From positions 4,227,779-4,291,778 of the forward strand of contig NZ_CM001240.1 in the NCBI RefSeq assembly GCF_000230835.1: a stretch of DNA of 64,000 bases, in the 5' to 3' direction. Below the pieces are notes generated by a model. It made no database searches and had not been told where the DNA came from. It worked only from the letters and a program-made list of their open reading frames with translations. How positions within the stretch are numbered: the stretch's first letter is position 1; the number at the start of each line of letters is the position of its first letter. This document shows, piece after piece, positions 1-9,000 of this stretch. The position numbers were made by a program, and so were the translations under genes. The stretch is from Clostridium sp. DL-VIII (GTDB lineage Bacteria; Bacillota; Clostridia; Clostridiales; Clostridiaceae).

Positions 1-574
1 AACGTGGATCATAATCTGGTTTACTTACTGTGATTACAGCTGGAGATTCTAAAGAAACTAAATTATATCCTTCTTCAGTTTCTTGATGAACTTCCATTCC
101 ATTATCTTTCAAAGCTATTTCAATTGCGCTGCTAATAAAACCTGTTTTTAATTTTTCAGCAAGCATAGCTCCTACTTGACCAGTAATTTCATCTGTAGAT
201 TCCTTTCCACAAAGAATTAAATCAAATTTTTCACCCTTGTCCTTTTCAATTTTATGAATAGCATCTGCCAAGACTTCAGCTGTTCCCATAGCATCTAAAT
301 CTGCATATAAATCATCTTTTACAAAGAATGCTTCTTTAGCTCCTACAGCAAGACAATTTTTTAATGTGTTTAAAGAATCATCAGCTCCAACAGTTAATAC
401 ACTAACCATTCCACCATTAGCCTCAACAAAACGAACTGCTAGCTCTAATGCATACGTATCAAATGCATTTGCTACCAAACTTACTCCATTTAGATTAGGT
501 TTTTTCTTCTCATTATCCAAATGAATTTCAATGGAATCATCCGGAACCTGCTTCACACATAACAGAATATTCAT
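1..574 (-). CDS. etfB: Electron transfer flavoprotein beta subunit (partial, C-terminus outside window)
   Basis: The reverse strand from the ATG at 572-574 reads MNILLCVKQVPDD, then a typical EtfB/FixA adenine-nucleotide-binding fold with AVGA, DLDAMGTAEVLA and a LILCGKESTDEITGQVG segment. EtfB pairs with EtfA to carry electrons between flavoenzymes such as acyl-CoA dehydrogenases, or to bifurcate them in clostridial Bcd-EtfAB complexes. About 191 of roughly 260 residues are present; the rest lies beyond position 1. An AAAGGAGAGG site at 581-590 sets the start. Whether it belongs to a butyryl-CoA, lactate or other bifurcating complex cannot be judged because etfA and the dehydrogenase are outside the window. 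Confidence 0.93.
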   Translation of the reverse strand, partial: MNILLCVKQVPDDSIEIHLDNEKKKPNLNGVSLVANAFDTYALELAVRFVEANGGMVSVLTVGADDSLNTLKNCLAVGAKEAFFVKDDLYADLDAMGTAEVLADAIHKIEKDKGEKFDLILCGKESTDEITGQVGAMLAEKLKTGFISSAIEIALKDNGMEVHQETEEGYNLVSLESPAVITVSKPDYDPR

Positions 575-976
575 ACTTTCCCTCTCCTTTATCCCTTTAT
601 ATTTGTTAAAGTGTTTTTTTATAAAAGCATTGTGTGTTTGAATAGTTAGAAACATCATTTCATAACTATTTTTCTATTTACATCCTACACAAAGCATTGC
701 AAATTGGTCATACCAATTTATAAATCAATTTTACCACATGAAAACGAATACTTCAATGATTTATTTAAAAATAATTTCATAATATTTCCCTAAAATTATA
801 AAATTATTCTTTTAAATATTGTAAAAGCCCTAAATTCAGACCTTCTCTGATCCAATAATGTAAATAAAGTAAAACTAATATACAAAAAAACACGCAGTAA
901 TTTTATTCTGCGCGTAAATATTATCTTTATTTAATACAAATTTATTTTCTTGATCCTTTTATAATCTTAAAATTTA
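575..976. other. Intergenic region, etfB leader and araC terminator
   Basis: AT-rich gap of about 400 bases that should contain the etfB promoter on the minus strand. Besides the etfB ribosome binding site and the araC terminator near 884-915, I see no gene or RNA element here. Confidence 0.5.
884..915 (-). terminator. Intrinsic terminator of the AraC regulator
   Basis: On the minus strand ACGCGCAG and CTGCGTGT form an 8-bp stem with one G-U pair around a 10-nt loop, followed by seven T. It lies about 60 nt after the AraC stop codon. Confidence 0.7.
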
Positions 977-1831
977 TTATTGCTGTTTTGAAAACTCCCG
1001 CGAAGCCTTCCTAAATTCTGTTGGTGTTATGTCTTTCTTAGCAGTAAATTGTTTTATAAAATATGTATCATACTCAAATCCAGTAGCATTTGCAATTTCA
1101 TTTAAACTCATATCTGTATGAGTCAAAAGATCTTCAGCTACTTTTAAGCGATATGAAATCAAGTATCCTATTGCTGTACATCCATATAAATCTTGAAACA
1201 TTCTATTTAATGACACTCGATTCAAATGAGCATATCTTGTTAAATCTTCTAAAGTTATTTTATCAGAATAGTTTATGTATATATATTCTAAGGCTAAGTT
1301 AACAGGCAATTTTTCGCTATGGTGGTTAAACTCCTCAAGTAAACCAAGGATTTGTATTAAATACTTTTTTATTCTGCACACCCAAAGAGAATCACTCTGT
1401 GCATATACTTCAGTTCCCATAATAAAAAACCACTCATATAATTTTGGATAGGCTTTCTCAATTGCAGTATATACCCCAGTATTAATATTATCCTTTTTAA
1501 AAAGTGAAAGACCTCTTTTTATCTTTAGATTAGTTGACAGATAGCCATTAGTTTCTGAAAAATGAGCTGTATTAAAAAATTCAGGATGAAAACAAAATGA
1601 TTGAGAAGCTACATTACACTTTTCAAGAACTTGTATTTTATCCTCCATCGATAAACAAAGGATACTTGGAGCTGCAATTTTTATAGAACTATCATTCAAT
1701 TGTAAATGCATACTTCCACTCGTAATAAAAGTTATAGTTAAACGATCCCTATAAGGAAGATTTATAAAATTTTCATTTGCAATAAATTCAATATATACAG
1801 TTCTATTCTTGTGACGATCCACCTGTGGCAT
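977..1831 (-). CDS. AraC family transcriptional regulator
   Basis: A 284-residue regulator whose last ~100 residues form the two helix-turn-helix units of the AraC/XylS family (VNLALEYIYINYSDKITLEDL, then FEYDTYFIKQFTAKKDITPTEFR). The N-terminal ~170 residues would be the effector or dimerisation domain; no ligand motif is recognisable. The open frame reaches 1909 through a TTG, but AATGGAGGA lies 8 nt before the ATG at 1829-1831, so I start there. It is divergent from the epoxide hydrolase gene at 2110, and the spacer holds two direct repeats and palindromes suited to an AraC-type regulator, so it probably controls that gene. Confidence 0.85.
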   Translation of the reverse strand: MPQVDRHKNRTVYIEFIANENFINLPYRDRLTITFITSGSMHLQLNDSSIKIAAPSILCLSMEDKIQVLEKCNVASQSFCFHPEFFNTAHFSETNGYLSTNLKIKRGLSLFKKDNINTGVYTAIEKAYPKLYEWFFIMGTEVYAQSDSLWVCRIKKYLIQILGLLEEFNHHSEKLPVNLALEYIYINYSDKITLEDLTRYAHLNRVSLNRMFQDLYGCTAIGYLISYRLKVAEDLLTHTDMSLNEIANATGFEYDTYFIKQFTAKKDITPTEFRKASREFSKQQ

Positions 1832-1924
1832 AAACATTCCTCCATTGGGCACATTAAAATAAATAATTAATTCAAACTGCCATTGATATTTTTCATTAAT
1901 TAAGGGCAAATAGTTTTATTATCT

Positions 1925-2047
1925 TTCTAACTATACTTTTACAAATAGTATAGTTAGAAGCTTCATTTATCACATTGTATCATATTTTCTAAATGATAAA
2001 CTATTATTAAAGAACTAAATAACATTTTCTAAATAATACGTATTATT
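1925..2047. promoter_or_regulatory. Divergent control region with direct repeats and palindromes
   Basis: Three signals lie between the AraC gene and the epoxide hydrolase gene: a 13-bp perfect inverted repeat TTCTAACTATACT (1925-1937 with 1947-1959), a direct repeat ATTTTCTAAATRATA at 1984-1998 and 2024-2038 spaced exactly 40 bp (about four helical turns), and a 16-bp perfect palindrome AATAATACGTATTATT at 2032-2047. AraC-type activators commonly bind direct repeats, so these are candidate operators. Binding is inferred. Confidence 0.5.
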
Positions 2048-2109
2048 AATCACTGAAGAAAAGCTATGATTAACTAATTTCACCATAGCTTAATGAAAGG
2101 AGAATTATT

Positions 2110-3255
2110 ATGTCTATTGAAAAATTCAATATCCAAGTATCTGATGAGGTACTTAATGATTTAAAATACAGGCTCTCGCATGTACGCTGGCCTGATCAAA
2201 TAGAAGGCTCAGATTGGGAGCGAGGTACTGACATAAATTATTTAAAATCACTTGTTTCATATTGGAAGGATGAATTTGACTGGCGTGCACAAGAAAAAGA
2301 ATTAAATCGTTTTTCTAATTTTCGCTGTAATGTGGATGGGATAGATATTCACTTCATACACGAAAAAGGTAAAGGACCTAATCCAACACCAATTATACTT
2401 ACTCATGGATGGCCTGATAGTTTCATTCGTTATCAAAAGATTATCCCCCTTCTTACTGATCCTGCAAGTTATGGAGGTGATCCTAAAGACTCTTTTGATG
2501 TAATCGTCCCTTCACTACCTGGCTTTGGTTTTTCTAGTGCTTCAAAACATAGTGGCATGAACAATTATAGTGTTTCTGAGCTTTGGGTTAAACTAATGAC
2601 AGAAAAGCTTGGCTATAGTAAATTCGCTGCTGCAGGAGGAGATATGGGTTCAGGGGTTACAAGATACTTGGCACTAAACCATCCAGAACTTCTAATAGGA
2701 ATCCATCTAACAGATATCGGTATTATTAGAAATCTTACGGCTTCTCAGAATGAGTCAGAACTTTCAGAGGAGGAATTACAATATGAGAAAAATGCCTCTG
2801 AATGGGTTTCAAATGAGGGAGGTTATATGTCTATTCAATCTACAAAACCTCAAACCATCGCCTACGGACTTTCTGACTCACCTGTAGGTTTGGCTGCATG
2901 GATTATAGAAAAATTCCGTGGCTGGAGTGATTGTAATGGTGATTTAAATAAAAGCTTTAGTAAAGATGAACTTCTCACTAATATAATGATCTACTGGATC
3001 ACAAATACTATACGCTCATCAGCAAATGCATATTATGAAAATGTACATTCATTACCACCAATGGGACACATAGATGTACCAACAGGTATAGCCCTTTTCC
3101 CAGCTGATGTATTGCTGCCACCCAAAAAATGGGCTATGAATCATTTAAATGTCACTCGATGGACTACAATGCCTAGGGGTGGACATTTTACTGCTATGGA
3201 AGATCCTGAACCTCTCGCTGAAGAAATTCGCTCATTCTTTAAAGCTTATAGATAA
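2110..3255 (+). CDS. Epoxide hydrolase, microsomal-type alpha/beta hydrolase
   Basis: A 381-residue protein with the N-terminal EHN domain (about 1-110) typical of microsomal-type epoxide hydrolases, followed by an alpha/beta hydrolase fold. HGWPDS at 99-104 is the oxyanion-hole motif, GGDMGS around 176-181 carries the nucleophilic Asp178, and RGGHF near 359 supplies the catalytic His. It would open epoxides to diols through an ester intermediate. Full length for the family and no signal peptide, so cytoplasmic. AAAGGAGAA precedes the ATG. It is the only plus-strand gene divergent from the AraC gene. The natural substrate is unknown. Confidence 0.88.
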   Translation: MSIEKFNIQVSDEVLNDLKYRLSHVRWPDQIEGSDWERGTDINYLKSLVSYWKDEFDWRAQEKELNRFSNFRCNVDGIDIHFIHEKGKGPNPTPIILTHGWPDSFIRYQKIIPLLTDPASYGGDPKDSFDVIVPSLPGFGFSSASKHSGMNNYSVSELWVKLMTEKLGYSKFAAAGGDMGSGVTRYLALNHPELLIGIHLTDIGIIRNLTASQNESELSEEELQYEKNASEWVSNEGGYMSIQSTKPQTIAYGLSDSPVGLAAWIIEKFRGWSDCNGDLNKSFSKDELLTNIMIYWITNTIRSSANAYYENVHSLPPMGHIDVPTGIALFPADVLLPPKKWAMNHLNVTRWTTMPRGGHFTAMEDPEPLAEEIRSFFKAYR

Positions 3256-3305
3256 AAAATTTGGTACGCAATACTCCTTCAGAGAAATATTCTAAGATAT
3301 AAATT

Positions 3306-3335
3306 AAAGCCATTAGAGATTTGCTTTTCTCTATG
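3306..3335 (+). terminator. Intrinsic terminator after the epoxide hydrolase gene
   Basis: AAGCCATTAGAGA and TCTCTATGGCTT pair with one bulged base, followed by a T-rich tail. It lies about 50 nt beyond the epoxide hydrolase stop. Confidence 0.6.
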
Positions 3336-3443
3336 GCTTCAATTTTATAGAATACCCATCTCATATATAACTTAAAACTGTCTTTTGTAAATTACATAAG
3401 AAATGACTGAGTTATTGTCGGCCGCTTCCTATACATAAATTAT

Positions 3444-4034
3444 TCATATATTAGGATTTTTAAGTCCTCTTATTAGAAGCTTTACAACAGATTGTATGTT
3501 TTGTTTTCGATCTGGATCTTCAAATGAGCTTGGATATATAAAAACACTTGTTGCAAGATATACTGCTCTTGCCTCTTGACAAGGGGATTCTGTAAAAAAT
3601 ATGCCTTCTGTAATTCCTTGTACTATAATCTTTTCAATACAGTTAATTCCCTCTTCTTTGCTCTTCTCTATCACTTCCATTGAGCTTTGTGCTAATTTTA
3701 TGTAATTTGCAAACATTTCCGGATCATTGATAGAACTGTGATGTTTAGCCTCAACAAAGCTTTCTAGTAAATTACTAAGTTTAACATCTGCAGGACTATC
3801 TTCTTTTAATATGTCATTTGACGGAGCATGCAAATGCGTAAGCCAACGCTCAGTAACAGCATTCCATAGGGCTGTTTTTCCATTATAATATCTATAAATA
3901 GCAGCGTGGCTTACTTTCAATGATTTTGCTACATCAGTGATATTCGCTTTATCTGGTCCGAAACGGCGAATGACTTCTTCTGTTGCATCAAGAATTATTT
4001 CTTTATCTAAGGAGATCTTATCCAAATTTATCAC
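3444..4034 (-). CDS. TetR family transcriptional regulator
   Basis: A 196-residue protein with a TetR DNA-binding domain at the N-terminus (ITDVAKSLKVSHAAIYRYY at about 37-55) and a helical ligand-binding C-terminal domain with no recognisable specificity. It is divergent from the SDR gene at 4371. The shared spacer contains several GTAACTT half-sites in inverted pairs, so it probably represses itself and the SDR gene. Confidence 0.87.
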   Translation of the reverse strand: MINLDKISLDKEIILDATEEVIRRFGPDKANITDVAKSLKVSHAAIYRYYNGKTALWNAVTERWLTHLHAPSNDILKEDSPADVKLSNLLESFVEAKHHSSINDPEMFANYIKLAQSSMEVIEKSKEEGINCIEKIIVQGITEGIFFTESPCQEARAVYLATSVFIYPSSFEDPDRKQNIQSVVKLLIRGLKNPNI

Positions 4035-4085
4035 CGCTTTCTTATTTTATTTTTAATTATATCATTTTTAACTTTATGTTTCAAA

Positions 4086-4330
4086 TTACATTGAATGTAA
4101 CTGATTTTTAATTCAAGGTCTATTGATACTTCATTGGTTTTAATAGCTCTATTTAAGTCAGCATGTTTATTATATATACTTGTGACAGTGTTTAGTATAA
4201 CTTTGAATCTCTAATTCCTCTTAAATGAAAATTCATTTTATCACAAGTTACATACAAAATAACTTGTAACTTAAAATATATAATGATATAATCACATTAT
4301 AAGTTACGTATTGTATAATCTGTAACTTAT
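4086..4330. promoter_or_regulatory. Candidate TetR operators (GTAACTT half-sites)
   Basis: Three inverted pairs occupy the divergent spacer: TTACAT-TGA-ATGTAA at 4086-4100 just upstream of the TetR gene, ACAAGTT/AACTTGT at 4243-4249 and 4261-4267, and ATAAGTTAC/GTAACTTAT at 4299-4307 and 4322-4330. The recurrent half-site is GTAACTT. The last pair sits 40 nt before the SDR start, where a repressor would block initiation. No other feature is visible in this spacer. Confidence 0.5.
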
Positions 4331-4370
4331 AATATTATAAATATAATTAACTTGAAAGGTGGAATTTAAT

Positions 4371-5264
4371 ATGCGTATTTTTGTTACAGGCGCTACAGGA
4401 TTTATAGGCTCTAAAATCGTTGAAGAACTACTTGGTGCAGGACATGAGGTAATAGGTCTTGCTAGGTCAGATTCATCAGCTGCGTCGCTTACTGCTGCTG
4501 GAGCTACAGCTCATCGTGGATCTTTGGATGATCTAGAAAGCCTTCGCAGTGGAGCGTCTTCAGCAGACGGCGTAATTCATGCAGCTTTTGATCATGACAA
4601 TTTTATTACAAATTTTGCTGCTTGCTGTGAAACTGATCGCCGCGCTATAGATGCACTCGGCAGTGCACTTGCAGGATCCAATAAACCATTAGTGGTGACA
4701 TTTGGAACTGCCGGCATCAAGCCTGGCTTCTTACTAACAGAAGATGATAAGGCTAGTTCAAGCTTAACTGCAGGTCCTCGAACTGCTTCAGAAACATTGA
4801 CACTTTCACTGGCATCTAAAGGTGTACGTGCTTCAGTAGTTCGTCCTGCTCCGATAGTATATGGTGATGGTGAACGATATGGCTTAGTTACTATGCTTAT
4901 TGAAATAGCTCGCAACAAAGGCTTTTCAGCTTATGTAGGCGATGGTTCAAATCGCTGGCCAGCTGTTCACAGACTTGATGCTGCTAAGCTTTACAGACTA
5001 GCACTAGAACAAGCACCAGCTGGGTCAATATTTCATGCAGTAGCAAATGAGGGAATACCTTTTAAAGAAATCGCGGAAGCTATCGGCCGTCGCCTTAACC
5101 TGCCAGTTAAATCTATCTCCTCAGAGGAATCAGTTAATCATTTGGGAGGACCTCTAGGTCAGCTTATTGCTGCAGATATTCCTGCATCCAACGCTTTAAC
5201 TCAAGAAAGACTTGGATGGCAGCCTACGCATTTTGAACTAATTCAGAATATTGCCATGGAGTAG
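4371..5264 (+). CDS. NAD-dependent epimerase/dehydratase (atypical SDR)
   Basis: A 297-residue extended/atypical short-chain dehydrogenase. The Rossmann motif GATGFIGS lies at about 7-14 and LARSD at the end of beta-2 suggests NADP preference. The usual active-site Tyr-Lys is not evident: the expected YxxxK region reads ASETLTLSLASK. Similar proteins are annotated as NAD(P)-binding or epimerase-like with unknown substrate. I start at ATG 4371 because AAAGGTGG (4355-4362) lies 8 nt before it; an upstream GTG at 4359 overlaps that site. Codon use is somewhat richer in GC (GCT, CGC, GGC) than its neighbours. It is probably controlled by the divergent TetR gene. Confidence 0.83.
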   Translation: MRIFVTGATGFIGSKIVEELLGAGHEVIGLARSDSSAASLTAAGATAHRGSLDDLESLRSGASSADGVIHAAFDHDNFITNFAACCETDRRAIDALGSALAGSNKPLVVTFGTAGIKPGFLLTEDDKASSSLTAGPRTASETLTLSLASKGVRASVVRPAPIVYGDGERYGLVTMLIEIARNKGFSAYVGDGSNRWPAVHRLDAAKLYRLALEQAPAGSIFHAVANEGIPFKEIAEAIGRRLNLPVKSISSEESVNHLGGPLGQLIAADIPASNALTQERLGWQPTHFELIQNIAME

Positions 5265-5325
5265 ACATTTACAATAAGAGCTTTTTTATTTCAGAAAATA
5301 GCACATTATTAAAAGAATATATGCA

Positions 5326-5358
5326 AAAAATGGACTGCAATATTAGCAGTCCATTTTT
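5326..5358. terminator. Bidirectional intrinsic terminator
   Basis: AAAAATGGACTGC (5326-5338) pairs perfectly with GCAGTCCATTTTT (5346-5358) around a 7-nt loop. It serves the SDR gene on plus and could serve the gene ending at 5466 on minus. Confidence 0.8.
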
Positions 5359-5465
5359 GTAAAAACTCCACTTATTTTTTCCTTAGTATCATAATTGGGT
5401 ACTCTAAATTTCAGCCTCAGTAATATTCTTCTTTAAACATTCTTTTGTAATATTTTTGTCATTTA

Positions 5466-6335
5466 TTATTGAGGCTTTAATACAATATGCTCTTCTTTAT
5501 CTTCCCATTTAATAGTGAAACTTACTTCTTCATTTTCCCTTGGTATTGGGCCAGTACCGCCTCCACTTCCCAAATCAGCATGTCCATCTTCATTAAGCAT
5601 TATACCTGTGGATTTACCACTTTCGCTACCAGCTTTATATTCAAACGTAATAGGACCCACGGCATTTATATCAGACATTTTATACTTGATTTCTGGGAAT
5701 GTCCAACTGTAACTATCATAATGAATCGCCTTTTCATCTTGAAACCAATGTTCGTAGTATTTAAAAGTAAAAGTTCCCTCCCAGTTTGCACTTTCTCCTT
5801 TATATACTTTCTCTTTACCATCATTTAATTGCTTAAACACTGTAGAAGAAATTGTGCTTATCAGTTTATTAATAGGTGCATACTCCTCCTCGGTTTTTGG
5901 TAATTCATAAGGAATATAAACAATAAGTGCATTCTTAGCTTTAAAAGGAATTTGTTCTATAGAAAATGGATTGTTAAACTTATCAGTTTGTCTTAGTATT
6001 TCATCTCGTTCTAAAAAAGACTTGAAAATATATATTAGAAGTGTATCCTTCCTATCTCCTATATTAAAAATAGCAGGTTTTATTTCATTTAAAGCAAAAT
6101 CCTCTGGAGACTTTAACTTATCTTCTTTGAGAATTAGACCTCCTTTATTAAATGTACTAATTATTGTATTTAATGATAAATAATTATCCGTAGAAGCTCT
6201 ATTTGATTTATATTTTAATACTCCTATAGTTCCAAATATAATTATTATTATAGTAACTAAAACTCCTATTTTTAATCTCTTCGTCCTCTTTTTTAAAGTG
6301 TTAGCATTTTGTAAATCTTCCATGCATTTACTCAC
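5466..6335 (-). CDS. Membrane-anchored protein of unknown function
   Basis: A 289-residue protein with a short basic N-terminus, one hydrophobic segment at about 22-41 (LKIGVLVTIIIIIFGTIGVL) and a long hydrophilic part predicted to be outside the membrane. The tail contains GSGGGTGPIP and a beta-rich end with FTIKWEDKEEHI. I recognise no family with certainty; the layout resembles anchored extracellular beta-domain proteins of Firmicutes. The start is a GTG at 6333-6335, 6 nt after GGGAGGAG; an ATG four codons later is 18 nt from that site and less likely. It appears monocistronic, ending at the terminator at 5326-5358. Confidence 0.6.
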   Translation of the reverse strand: MSKCMEDLQNANTLKKRTKRLKIGVLVTIIIIIFGTIGVLKYKSNRASTDNYLSLNTIISTFNKGGLILKEDKLKSPEDFALNEIKPAIFNIGDRKDTLLIYIFKSFLERDEILRQTDKFNNPFSIEQIPFKAKNALIVYIPYELPKTEEEYAPINKLISTISSTVFKQLNDGKEKVYKGESANWEGTFTFKYYEHWFQDEKAIHYDSYSWTFPEIKYKMSDINAVGPITFEYKAGSESGKSTGIMLNEDGHADLGSGGGTGPIPRENEEVSFTIKWEDKEEHIVLKPQ

Positions 6336-6563
6336 CTAACTCTCCTCCCAAAAATAAGCCTTTATAACTATTTAAATACATCTACAAATTTAATCCAATA
6401 AAAAATAACACAATCCCAAAATTTATAATCCCTAACAAATCTTACTATTACGTCCTTTTATCATCATACATATTTACTTTCATAATATTAGAAAACTTTG
6501 CTATCATAAATTGATTATAACATATTTTGTAAAAAATATGCTAATTAATATTATATATTCCAA

Positions 6564-7328
6564 TTAACCTATTAATCTCCTTATAATATCCTCAAAGGAA
6601 TTTTTCTGCTTAGTAATTCTAATGGACTTAATTTCTTCTATGTCTCTATAAAATTTAAACATTAAACCTGCAGTGGTAGCCTCAGCCATTGTTAGTATCC
6701 TCGAAGTAATCAGACGAAACCTTACACTCCTGTTTTTCACATGAGAATGCTTCCTATATATATTTATAGCTCTTTTGCTATTAGAAATAATATATTGATT
6801 TAAAGAATTAAAATATATTCCTCCTTCTTTTATTTTGAATTCATCATAATGTATATGCATTCTAATTACCCAATTCTCATAACTTCTGTGATTATCTAAT
6901 AAATTAACGTTAGCATGCTGTGGAACTGTCAAGTCTTGAATTAAATGACAAGCTGCCCCTAAATAGAACATCGAACTTCTAATATCACCATGAAAATAAT
7001 CATCAAGAGCTTTTGCGTAGTATGATATGCATTCCTTTTTTGCATTGCTGCTTCCATATAGTCCTTTGTCCTTATGTGGATTATAAAAATGATTATTGCT
7101 TTTTAGATCTTGATCAGCCCAAACTACTCCTGCATTTATATCATCTATATATAAGTTCATAAGTTTATGCGCTTCTATATGTCCATCATTTTTTAATATT
7201 ATTACGGCCTGAACATTTATGAATTTATGAACTTTACACTCAGTCTTTATTATTTTTTTCTTTATAGGATTTACAGCTTTTAATATGCCTTTAAATACAT
7301 ATGAATAAGATTTTTCTAGAGTATCCAT
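6564..7328 (-). CDS. Zinc-dependent phospholipase C-like protein
   Basis: A 254-residue protein that matches the catalytic domain of the PC-PLC/alpha-toxin family. The metal-binding pattern is visible: His34, a WADQD segment, NHFYNPH, CHLIQDLTVPQHA (the HxxxDxxxxxH ligand set) and HRSYENW (HxxxE). Secreted family members start with a signal peptide and a Trp ligand at the mature N-terminus. This protein has neither, and no C-terminal C2/PLAT domain. It may act inside the cell or be catalytically altered. The start is the ATG at 7326-7328, 9 nt after TAGGA; the earlier ATG touches that site. Confidence 0.72.
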   Translation of the reverse strand: MDTLEKSYSYVFKGILKAVNPIKKKIIKTECKVHKFINVQAVIILKNDGHIEAHKLMNLYIDDINAGVVWADQDLKSNNHFYNPHKDKGLYGSSNAKKECISYYAKALDDYFHGDIRSSMFYLGAACHLIQDLTVPQHANVNLLDNHRSYENWVIRMHIHYDEFKIKEGGIYFNSLNQYIISNSKRAINIYRKHSHVKNRSVRFRLITSRILTMAEATTAGLMFKFYRDIEEIKSIRITKQKNSFEDIIRRLIG

Positions 7329-7506
7329 AATCACCATTCCTATTAATATACTTATGCTAAAGTTATTATAAACATAAATCTGACTATTATCCGTAAAGAA
7401 TCTAATCTTTTAATATAAATAATTTTATTATATTGTATTTTTAAACATCCTATTGGGCAAAATATATATATGTGGATTCAAAAGAATAATTCATGGAGGT
7501 ATAGTT

Positions 7507-7680
7507 ATGTTCGATAAATATAAAGATTCTAACAAAAATATCAAAATTAATGATATGAATGCTGTTACAGATAGCCATCTAGATTCTATAATCGCTTATG
7601 GTCCCTATAATTTAGGAATAGTTGATATTGAAAAGAGACCTTCATTAGATAGTACTTCAATAAAAGACTTAACTAAATAA
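7507..7680 (+). CDS. Small acidic protein of unknown function (57 aa)
   Basis: A short frame starting at ATG 7507 with GGAGGT at 7495-7500. An in-frame ATG at 7453 has no ribosome binding site. The product MFDKYKDSNKN... is hydrophilic, lacks a signal or membrane segment, and is not recognised. A perfect terminator follows directly after the stop codon, which supports a real transcript. It is divergent from the phospholipase-like gene. Confidence 0.6.
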   Translation: MFDKYKDSNKNIKINDMNAVTDSHLDSIIAYGPYNLGIVDIEKRPSLDSTSIKDLTK

Positions 7681-7721
7681 AAAAGCCAATCTTATGCATT
7701 AACGTCATAAGATTGGCTTTT
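7681..7721. terminator. Strong bidirectional terminator
   Basis: AAAAGCCAATCTTATG (7681-7696) and CATAAGATTGGCTTTT (7706-7721) are perfect 16-nt arms around a 9-nt loop. It ends both the small plus-strand gene and the minus-strand pyrimidine operon. Confidence 0.9.
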
Positions 7722-7732
7722 ATACTTAACTC

Positions 7733-8956
7733 TTAATTACTTTTATCTATATCTAAGATTGTTTGTAATAATACATTTGCACCCTTCCAGCAGTTTTCAA
7801 CAGGTGTAAATTCCTTTTCACAGTGACTGTGTCCATCTTTACTTGGAACAAAAATCATTGTAGTTGGAATCACATCTGTAATGAATTGTGCATCATGGCC
7901 TGGACCACTATACATTCTCATTGAGGAGTATCCATATTCCTTGGCGTTCTTTTCAACATAATCTATAAATTCAGGATAATAATGAACTGTCTTACGTGAC
8001 CATGCTTCCTCATAGCTTGCTGTACATTTCTCAACTACCTTAGGAATAGCTTTAATAATGCTAAGAACCTGCTTAATCACTTCTGGATCTTGATGCCTAG
8101 CATCTAAAGTGAACTTTACGATGTCAGGAATAACAGTATGAATATTTGGATGCGCTGAAATCTTTCCTGTTGTATATACTAGCTTACTGTCAAGTTTATC
8201 AAGTTCATCATGGAGATATTGAATTGTTTTTACTGCTGCATATAACGCGTCTTTTCTATATTTCATTGGTGTTGTTCCTGCATGATCAGCCTGACCTACA
8301 AATGTAAATTCGTAGTTAATCATACCGCAGACACCTTCAACAACGCCTATATCAATTTTCTCATCTTCTAAGACTGGTCCTTGCTCTATATGAAGCTCTA
8401 CTAATGCCATATATTTTTCAGGAGTCATTCTATTAGAAGGCTCTCCCATATATCCACTAGCTTCTAAAGCTTCTTTAAATGTAACCCCTTCTGTATCTGT
8501 AGATGCAAGCATTACATCTTTATCAAATTTTCCTGTTATGACTCCTGATGACATCATTGCTGGTTCAAAACGAGCACCTTCTTCATTAGTCCATATAACT
8601 ACTGTTATTGGATGTTTATGAGGTATTTTTTCTGTAACTATGGTTTCTGCTGCCTCTAAAGCAGTAAGAACACCTAGAATACCGTCATAATTTCCTCCTT
8701 GTTTAACTGAATCCGCGTGCGATCCCATCATAATAGCTGGTAAATCTGCTTCACCTTTAATTGTTGCATAAATGTTAGCCATATCATCTGTCTTTATTTC
8801 CATTCCAAGGGCTTTACACCTTTTGCAAAATTCTTCTCTAGCTTCTAAAGCTGCTGGAGATAAAGATAATCTTGTTATACCTCCATTTCCTGTATCACCA
8901 AACTTGCTAAAAGTTTTAATTTTATCGTCCATTCTTTCAATATTACATGTAATCAT
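7733..8956 (-). CDS. pydC: N-carbamoyl-beta-alanine amidohydrolase (beta-ureidopropionase), M20 family
   Basis: A 407-residue zinc-dependent hydantoinase/carbamoylase-type amidase. The M20 metal-binding pattern is visible: GSHADS near 78-83, DGILGVLTALE, TNEEGARF and a C-terminal GPGHDAQF, plus the QADHAGTTPM dimerisation-loop motif. The family hydrolyses N-carbamoyl-amino acids, ureidopropionate or allantoate. Its place after dihydropyrimidinase and dihydropyrimidine dehydrogenase supports the third step of reductive pyrimidine breakdown, releasing beta-alanine, CO2 and ammonia. It ends the operon before the terminator at 7681-7721. AAAGGGAGG precedes the start. Specificity is assigned by context; sequence alone would also fit an allantoate amidohydrolase. 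Confidence 0.87.
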   Translation of the reverse strand: MITCNIERMDDKIKTFSKFGDTGNGGITRLSLSPAALEAREEFCKRCKALGMEIKTDDMANIYATIKGEADLPAIMMGSHADSVKQGGNYDGILGVLTALEAAETIVTEKIPHKHPITVVIWTNEEGARFEPAMMSSGVITGKFDKDVMLASTDTEGVTFKEALEASGYMGEPSNRMTPEKYMALVELHIEQGPVLEDEKIDIGVVEGVCGMINYEFTFVGQADHAGTTPMKYRKDALYAAVKTIQYLHDELDKLDSKLVYTTGKISAHPNIHTVIPDIVKFTLDARHQDPEVIKQVLSIIKAIPKVVEKCTASYEEAWSRKTVHYYPEFIDYVEKNAKEYGYSSMRMYSGPGHDAQFITDVIPTTMIFVPSKDGHSHCEKEFTPVENCWKGANVLLQTILDIDKSN

Positions 8957-9000
8957 ATCAATATCCTCCCTTTAAATCCGTTTAATCTATTTAAAAAACT

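Noticed and set aside
4592..4918. Long minus-strand frame inside the SDR gene
   Set aside because: Shadow of the GC-richer SDR coding sequence; no binding site and no family resemblance.
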